From assembly GCF_950023065.1 (NCBI RefSeq), contig NC_088680.1:9412559-9476558 (forward strand): a DNA stretch of 64,000 bases, written 5' to 3'. Source of the DNA: Planococcus citri (taxonomy: Eukaryota > Arthropoda > Insecta > Hemiptera > Pseudococcidae). Below the pieces are notes generated by a model. The model was given only the letters and a program-made list of their open reading frames with translations, did no database searches and had not been told where the DNA came from. A program made the translations under genes and the position numbers. Positions 57,467 to 64,000 of the stretch are shown here, piece after piece. The number at the start of each line of letters is the position of its first letter. The first letter of the stretch is position 1.

Positions 57467-58105
57467 TAGGGCAACCCAATATATTTTTTTGAATGTTTTT
57501 TTGTTGCACTCCGATTACAAATGTAACAAAATCATTTTACGTTTCAGAAAATTGCCTTTCATTTAAGACCTACTTCATTTCGAATATTTTCGAATATTTT
57601 GCCTTAAAATGAATATTTTCAAATATTTGATTGCTATTTGAATATTTTTGTCTAAAATTACCACATATTTCGCAATTTATCGAATGTTTTTGAATATTTT
57701 AGAAATTTTTGCATTTTGAGAATCGCAACACAGGAAACGTCATTTTCACAGAATGTTGAAGATGAAAAAAATGGATCTTTTTAATGATGATGATATTAAT
57801 GATTGATGAAATTATGATGAAGATTGAATTTTGAATTTAAGCTTCCTTTTTTTTTCTTTTTTTGACGATCAAAATAGAATTTTAATTCAACAATTTTGTT
57901 CCATTTTGCGAAATTGCGAATAATGCATGTGATTGTAGCCATTTTTGTAATGTGCTTGTAAAGGCAAGTGAAATGATACCAAATTTGATTTTGAATATTT
58001 TCGAATATTTTAGGGGTAATCGAATATTTTTGTCGAATATTTCACCTCAAAAAATCGAATATATATTATTTTACCTTGGATCAGAGCATATTTTGGGTTG
58101 CCCTA
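57467..58105. mobile_element. hAT-like MITE, 8-bp target duplication
   Basis: The ends TAGGGCAACCCAA (57467-57479) and its exact reverse complement (58093-58105) are flanked by GTAATGAA on both sides (57459-57466 and 58106-58113). An 8-bp duplication and ends of the YAGGG type are characteristic of the hAT superfamily. The interior is AT-rich with repeated CGAATATTTT motifs, especially next to both ends, and has no coding capacity. Confidence 0.9.
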
Positions 58106-58113
58106 GTAATGAA

Positions 58114-58724
58114 GTTTTTTTTTTTTTTGAAACAAAAAAATTCAGTAGGGGAGCGCTGCTGATGTATCCAAAAATTTTCCATTTCTGCATCGGAATTTCA
58201 TTGAATGATTTCATTTTCAAAAAAAACCTGCTCCGATTGTTTCGAGTTGAGAACCCCCCCCCTCCCTCCTCCCTCCCACCACACGTTGTAAAAATCAAGA
58301 AAAATAGAATAAATTTAAGTTATAGCGAATAGTTTTTTAAATTATCTATTCATGTGTAAGAATTCTTCAAAATAGACCCCTTTTTCAAAAAAATCCTTTC
58401 TCAATCCCCTAAAGTAATGTTGGTCTCATTTTATGAAAGCCCTCATAATAATTGGAAAAAATTGGAGGGAAACGGTGAGAATCGAAACATTTTAATTTCT
58501 TGTCAAAATTTTATTCTGAAATACGATCTCTTCTAACGAATGAACCTCCCTTGCCTTTCAACCTTTTGTGGACCCTCTAATTGAAGAAAATGGAGGTTTG
58601 GGGTAGATTTTTTCTTGAAGTTGATGTTATTCAAGTACGATTCTGACAAAGAATTAAAAAATAAAAAAACCATACAATTTTTAATTTTTTTGTATTTTTT
58701 CAATTTGTGGGGGGGGGCGTTTCA
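58114..58724. other. non-coding stretch with a fragment of repeat C
   Basis: About 58405-58450 is an inverted match to the start of repeat C (43990 and 50920). The rest is AT-rich and shows no gene. Confidence 0.5.
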
Positions 58725-59600
58725 TGCAACGGAAGTAACATTTTTTAGGTAACAGGGGGAGATTTTTCTTGAGAAATAGATACCTAATCAAATTCTGACA
58801 GAGAAATATGAAAATTTATGAACCAATCGGTTTTTCCATTTTATCAATGGTGAGGAGGGGGGGCTCTCTCTCAGTCTCAGCACAATTTTTTCAGTTCCTC
58901 AGAGTGAATAAAAAAAAATAGGAAATCATTTTTTCATAAAATTCAACAACTTTGCGATCAGACAGCGCAAAAAGACAAAACTTTAAAATAAGATTCATTG
59001 TAGTGAGGGTATCTTTGGGGTGGGGGGAGAGGAGCGGTGTAGAAGATCCTTAATTGAAGAAACATATACTTTCATTTTAGGACATAGAGAAGTGAATCAG
59101 CTTACGACACATAAGCTTGCCATCAAATATATTTTGGCTAATTTCACAGGATTATGAGACGTGTTAATAAAATTGCATACTCGGTTCGCCGTAAATACGC
59201 TATCCTTTTTTCACAATTATACCAAATAATGAAGATTAATCAACCAATTTTGGACAATTTTTCATAATATTACATATGTTCTCTTCGACGGTCCATTCTC
59301 TAGAAAAACAAATGGAGGGGAGAGGGGAGGGATGAGTCGATTAATAATCACATTTGTCTAATTACTTGCAGAATATATGTAGTCAAACTTTGAAACCTTA
59401 TTTTTCAAAATTGATTCAACTTGGAGCAAGTTTGTTTGTAGGGTTTAAAGGGGGTTAGTTGGGAAAATGGAAATGAACTCTTAAAGTTTGAAAAGCTCGA
59501 AGTTGGAAATTTCAAAATGAAAGCTCGACTTTCATAGTAAGTAAAAAAATTGTGAAAGCCATCGTTTGGAATTTTGAAAAAGTTACAGTGAGAATATTTT
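58725..59600 (-). repeat. dispersed repeat B, inverted copy
   Basis: Opposite-strand partner of 46545-47430. The 35-base conserved block is at 59163-59197 in reverse orientation. The partner repeat A follows at 59855-60195, so this locus and the 44-47 kb locus share two repeat segments in the same relative order, while the foldback element is present only in the latter. Confidence 0.8.
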
Positions 59601-59854
59601 TAATTTTTTTAAAATAACAAACTAATTTTCAAAATGTGATTTCTACGCTTTGGTGAGGCACATGGGCCCCCAATTTTGGCCAAAATCACCCCCTCCCCTC
59701 CCCTCATCTCCCAAATCGAAATTTGAGTAGCATATTGATTTTAACTAAATCAAAGTCGCTAAAATCGAATATCGATTTATTTTTTTGATTTGACCACTCT
59801 GAGCTTCGTCCCTCATCTCTTCACTAGTTTCCTCGATTATATTGTCGAAGTCAA

Positions 59855-60195
59855 AATATTGAAAAATTCAAGTCATCGTGCGAGGCATTCTTTATTAATT
59901 TATTATGTTTTTGGGCAGGCACGCAGAGTTCGAAAATCTGCGTATTTTTCAAGATACGATCGCTTAATATATATTTTTAGCTCCCCTCCCCCTCCCCCCA
60001 TTTAAGGAGAAAATATCTGAAAAACTACGAAATTGTGGTATGGGCGAATCGATTCTCATTTCTTGCCAAGAATTTGAAGTCAGTGAGTTTGAATATAACT
60101 ACTGCTTTATTTTTTCCACCATGACCTATCTGAACCCCCCTCCCCCGTATCTCGCTCCCTTTTTTACCACCAATGCTCGTAAAAATGGTGAAAAA
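59855..60195 (-). repeat. dispersed repeat A, inverted copy
   Basis: Partner of 44567-44808 on the opposite strand, with diverged but ordered matches such as TGAAAAATTCAAGTCATCGT. No coding sequence. Confidence 0.6.
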
Positions 60196-62839
60196 ATGTA
60201 AAAAAATTGAAAATGATGTGTGCTGAGGGGCAGTTTGTAGGGTTTTGAGGACACTGAGTAAAAATTCATATTCACCGATCGCTCAATGCCTCTCCATTCT
60301 TCTTTCCCTTCCTCATTTAAAAAAAAAATCGAAAAATTTGGAACGAAATTTCCGGATTCATTTTCACATCCATCTTTCTCGCATTTTTATACACTTTCAA
60401 ATTGAATTACGACGTTTCCCCGGTTTCATTTTTTTCTCTCTCGTTAACGTCAATTTTTTCGCAATTTTTTTCTTCGTCGAATCGATATTTTAACCTGATT
60501 TTCGCATCAACTACTCCATTCATTTACGTAGCAAACATCGCAGCGCAACAGTGAGAATAAAAAAATATGCTAGTCGACGTCTGCGTCTCTCTCTCTCTTT
60601 CTCTCTCTGTACAATCCATAAATACAAGTACGAGAAACCTCTTCGTCGCGATATTTCTTCTCGCTGCGATGTGTAACATTATTAAATCTAAATAAACGTC
60701 GACAAACGACATCGACACTCGATAAAAGCACCCTAATTCGTCGACAGGAAAACGCGTCAACTTGGCCAATGAAATCTTACTCCGGGTTGAAAGCTCGGAA
60801 GGCGATGAACGTCGAAGCCTCTCTGGGGAACCTTGCTATGCTATGCTATAGGAATACAGGGAAGTTGGGCCAAACGTCGTCGTCTTGTTCGCCGTGTACC
60901 TACGTATTATTTCCCGACGACGAATGGTATAAAAACGAAAGTAATTTGTTCTTGTCACATAGTGTAGGAAACTTGAACGACGAAAAATTATATCGCCAGA
61001 GTATAAAGTTGCGAAAATAAACAATTTCGTACATATACACACGTCTGTAGGCAGGTACCCTTACTTACTCGTATATATTCGTGTATTCGAGAAGCAACGG
61101 TATACACAAAACTATACCTACCTACCCGGTTATATAATACAATTCTTTTGGAAAAAATTTTCTATTTATTTTGAAAAACGAAATACACGCGAGATCTCAT
61201 TTATACAATTATAAAAGCTAGCGTTTATACGTCTTTGTTTATTTTTCTCGTTAGTTGAACTTTCGCCGTCTCTAAATATCGCTCACAAGGGGAGCGAGCG
61301 ATTCCAATTGGCACGTTGGAAATTTCGACTTTGGCTGCTGTTTTCTTCAAAATGCACGATGAGTTTAAATGTGTACGAACCATAGCGAAAAGTTTGCTTC
61401 TTATTCGCCGAGTAAGCGATATTCTCACGCCGAATAAATACTTAATGCATTCGGGAGTTCATTATAGACGCGCGATACTGGTACTTCCTCCTTCTTTTTC
61501 TTAGGTATATCTTCGTTTTGTATATAGGCCTCGCTGTTGGTCTCGAATTTTACAAATTATCTAAAACAGCCGACTCTTATTAAATATTAAAATTTAATAT
61601 CCGAATTTGGTAAAAGCCGCCGGTACAATGTAGATAGTTTTCAAGGTACTCGATACAGGCCACGAGTTTTACCAAACTTTACCCACCTACCTACCTAACT
61701 AAAGTAAATCTACCTAGTATAAGGTATAGAGATTCGATTGGCTCTATATTGAACTGACTGAGTGAGTGAGAATTGAGAAATCACAAATCGAACAATAGAA
61801 ATTCGTAAAAGTCTACGTCGATGAAGATTTTTCCCTCCTTTTTTCAATACATACTTTTATTTAGGTAGGTACGTATAAGCCTTTAGAAGAAATGGAATTT
61901 AATTTATTAAATAATCGACTTTTTTCAAAGAAATTTCCGTTTCGTATAAAGCGCGTCGATGATTGAGAGAATTTTGCCAGAAAATTATTTCGTCTATAAC
62001 GTCTGATTTAATTTAAGGATAAATTTTATCGAAGTGGGACACGTGCTAAGGATAGGAATGGCGTTTGCGTTTGTTTTCTTTAAAATGAAGGTTTTTTTTC
62101 GGTGATTTTTTTTTTTCTTTCCTGCTCGCTTTGGTCTCGTATATTAAAATATTTCTTTTATTCGAGTTTTTTCTTTTCGATGTCTGGAATACAAATATTT
62201 GTAGTTTTACTGAAGTCGTGGTGGTGGTGGTGGTGGTGGTGGTGTTGACGAAGTGTTGGAGAATGATGGAATCGAAATGAAGACTCGAGTAATCGTTTGT
62301 TGTCGGGTTTGTTGATTTTATTTTATGTGTTGTTTTTTTTTTTTTTGAGGTTTATTGTGGAGAGACTGGAATTGAAAATGATATTGGTCGAGTGAGGAGA
62401 AAAATTTGTTGTTTTTTTTTGCTGCTTTTTGAGAAAGGAAAATGACGAGTTTTATTCATGATGATGACAGATATATACCCCCCCCCTCAAATCCTTCCTA
62501 CCCTCCTAATTTGTAGACATTATGATAGTTTTTAAATATATTGATTTTCGAATCCCAGAGGATCCTGAGTTACCTATCTGAAGATTTAATCATATTGATC
62601 GATTTAATTCAAATTCAACGATGATGGAGGAAATTATTTTGCTGGAGCTGGTTAAAAAATTGGATTCAGAAATTTCAAAATTGGGTCAACTGTTCTGGAA
62701 ATAGACCTATTGAAAATAAACGTTCCAAAGATATACCTTCCCACCCCAAAAAATGTACCCGTGGGGGGGGGATTTAACCGGGTTCCAATATCCTGAAACA
62801 ATAAAAAATATATTCAGTGGTTACCCAAAAAAGACGTTT
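60196..62839. other. unique non-coding stretch
   Basis: Mixed composition and relatively CpG-rich between about 60480 and 61500. It has a CT microsatellite at about 60586-60608 and a GTG repeat at about 62218-62244. An 83-codon frame at 60769-61020 (+) has higher GC than its surroundings but no recognisable domain and no supporting splice signals; it remains an open question. Confidence 0.5.
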
Positions 62840-63735
62840 TTAGTGCATTTTTCTAGATTTCTTCGTCAATGTTAAAAATTGAGCTTTTGGGAGAATTTTT
62901 CCTAGAAATTTCCTCTGAAAAGTTCTCCCCTAAAATCCTCATTTTTTTGGAAATTTTTTCAGTGAAATTTTCCTTCAGAGATTTATCATCTGAACACTTT
63001 TCTAAGTAGAATTTTCTCCTCGTCAAATTTTTTTCATTACAGAACTTTTTCTTGAAAGAATTTATTTCCTATGGAATTTTTATTGTGGGAAAGTTTTACA
63101 AGGAATATTTTCTGTGAAGAATTTTCTTCTACATTTTTCTTTTGGAAATTTCTTTTCTGGAAAGATTGTGTTTAGTTGAATATTTTGTTTGGAGGAAAGG
63201 TGGTCTCTCTTGGAATTTCTTTTTCGAAAAATGTTTTTTCTTTCGCCAATTTTTTTTTTAATTTTCAACTGGACACATTTCCATTGAAATTTTTTTCATA
63301 CGAATTAATTATTTATTCAAAACTTTTTATGCTTAAACTTCTTGTTGGAAAAATTTTTTCAAAAGAATTTTTTTTTCTTTTTCAAATTTTTCTTTGGAGA
63401 TTTCCCTTTAGATTTTTTTTGGAGACTTTCTCTTGGAACATTTTTCTCTGAGGAACCTGTCAGTGGAAACTTTTTCTGTGGGAATTACTTCTCAGGTTTT
63501 TTCTCGAACGGATTTTCTTCTGGAAATTTTTTTTTCAGTGAATCTTTCTAGGACAAATTTTTTTACTTGGGAATTTTTTCTAAAAAGATGTTTTCATTTA
63601 ACACATTTTCTCTGGAATTTTTTTTAGTGAATTTTGCAATTTTCTACTTGAGATTATTTCCTGATTTTTTTTCGTTGCAAAATTTTCCACTGTTAATTTC
63701 GCTCTGAAGAATTTTTCTGTCCTTGGAGAATTTCC
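62840..63735. repeat. degenerate T-rich repeat (GAAATTTTTTC / TGGAAATTTTTC type)
   Basis: Short variants of a roughly 20-25-base unit, such as TGGAAATTTTTTCTCTGAAG, recur across 0.9 kb. Several overlapping phenylalanine-rich frames result and are not genes. The remaining bases to 64000 are unremarkable AT-rich DNA. Confidence 0.65.
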
Positions 63736-64000
63736 TCTGAAGAAGTGTCTGTATCTGTTTGAACCTGATAAACGTTATGCGAGGTGATTTTTCCATTTTT
63801 GACCCTCGAGGGCAGACATGGGGGGGTATTGATTTTTTGAAAATTTTGGAACCACCATTTTGGACCTACCCTATTGAGCCCCGCTAAAAAGCTTTTTATT
63901 GTTGATTAGTATCTGAAAGACGTCCATCTTACCAAACTTTGATCTCAATAAAATTTTGCGCTGGTATTCAAAAATCCAATTTTCCAATTTTTCGTAATTT

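Noticed and set aside
60769..61020. An 83-codon plus-strand frame with above-average GC
   Set aside because: No domain, no splice signals and no codon pattern strong enough to claim a gene.
1..64000. tRNA and rRNA genes
   Set aside because: No cloverleaf with intact A and B boxes and no rRNA-like conserved stretch could be recognised by eye.

Overview
This window looks like a stretch of animal nuclear DNA, most likely from an arthropod and possibly a hemipteran insect. The organism call is an inference from AT-rich, intron-like sequence, abundant GTAG/CTAC-type microsatellites and insect-style non-LTR retrotransposons. There are no operons, ribosome binding sites, tRNA genes or rRNA genes that I can see. 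Almost all open frames are short, AT-rich accidents or lie inside repeats. Only two pieces of protein-coding sequence are supported by recognisable domains, and both belong to retrotransposons. A third, short piece (33127-33214, +) looks like the first coding exon of a host gene: an ATG with an upstream in-frame stop and a consensus GTAAGT donor. The rest of its gene lies beyond what I can recognise.

Layout. 1-1570: unique non-coding DNA. 1573-4608: a decayed endonuclease/RT LINE (RTE-like) carrying a nested inverted-repeat element (3323-3953). 4609-9090: non-coding DNA with an inverted repeat pair, one copy of which is split by a 0.9 kb inverted-repeat element (7990-8902). 9090-17800: a satellite with ~462-bp and 415-bp units, interrupted by a 1.8 kb block and by a 2.09 kb solo-LTR-like insertion that itself contains a pogo-like MITE. 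17800-20130: unique DNA with a juxtaposed 3'/5' splice motif. 20130-23345: a degenerate 15-bp satellite. 23366-24852: the 3' end of an I/Jockey-group LINE with an intact RNase H and a poly(A) tail. 24853-27480: unique DNA with a strong G-quadruplex motif. 27480-28890: a ~135-bp minisatellite. 28890-32500: diverged repeats. 32500-36650: the candidate gene start and its intron. 36660-39060: a degenerate ~30-bp repeat hosting a 1.36 kb composite insertion of three direct and one inverted copy of a 397-bp unit. 39350-40905: a second, colinear copy of the 15-bp satellite. 40906-43985: unique DNA. 43985-47430: dispersed repeats, a foldback element and a TTAA-flanked MITE. 47820-49921: a block of GTGGTGCCC repeats and a TA-flanked MITE. 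50040-50735: a 166-bp tandem repeat. 51590-54010: unique DNA. 54010-56350: an AT/TTCGCGAA repeat split by a 1.63 kb foldback element. 57467-58105: a hAT-like MITE. 58400-60200: inverted duplicates of the 44-47 kb repeats. 60200-64000: unique DNA ending in a T-rich degenerate repeat.

The window is best read as intergenic and intronic DNA shaped by layered transposon insertion and satellite amplification. The insertions can be ordered by nesting: the LINE precedes its MITE, the satellite precedes the solo LTR, and the solo LTR precedes the pogo-like MITE. The most unusual objects are the 397-bp direct-plus-inverted composite, which recalls Penelope-like or retrozyme insertions, the dimeric higher-order structure of the 415-bp satellite, the paired 15-bp arrays 19 kb apart, and the recursive-splice-like site at 19920/19921.
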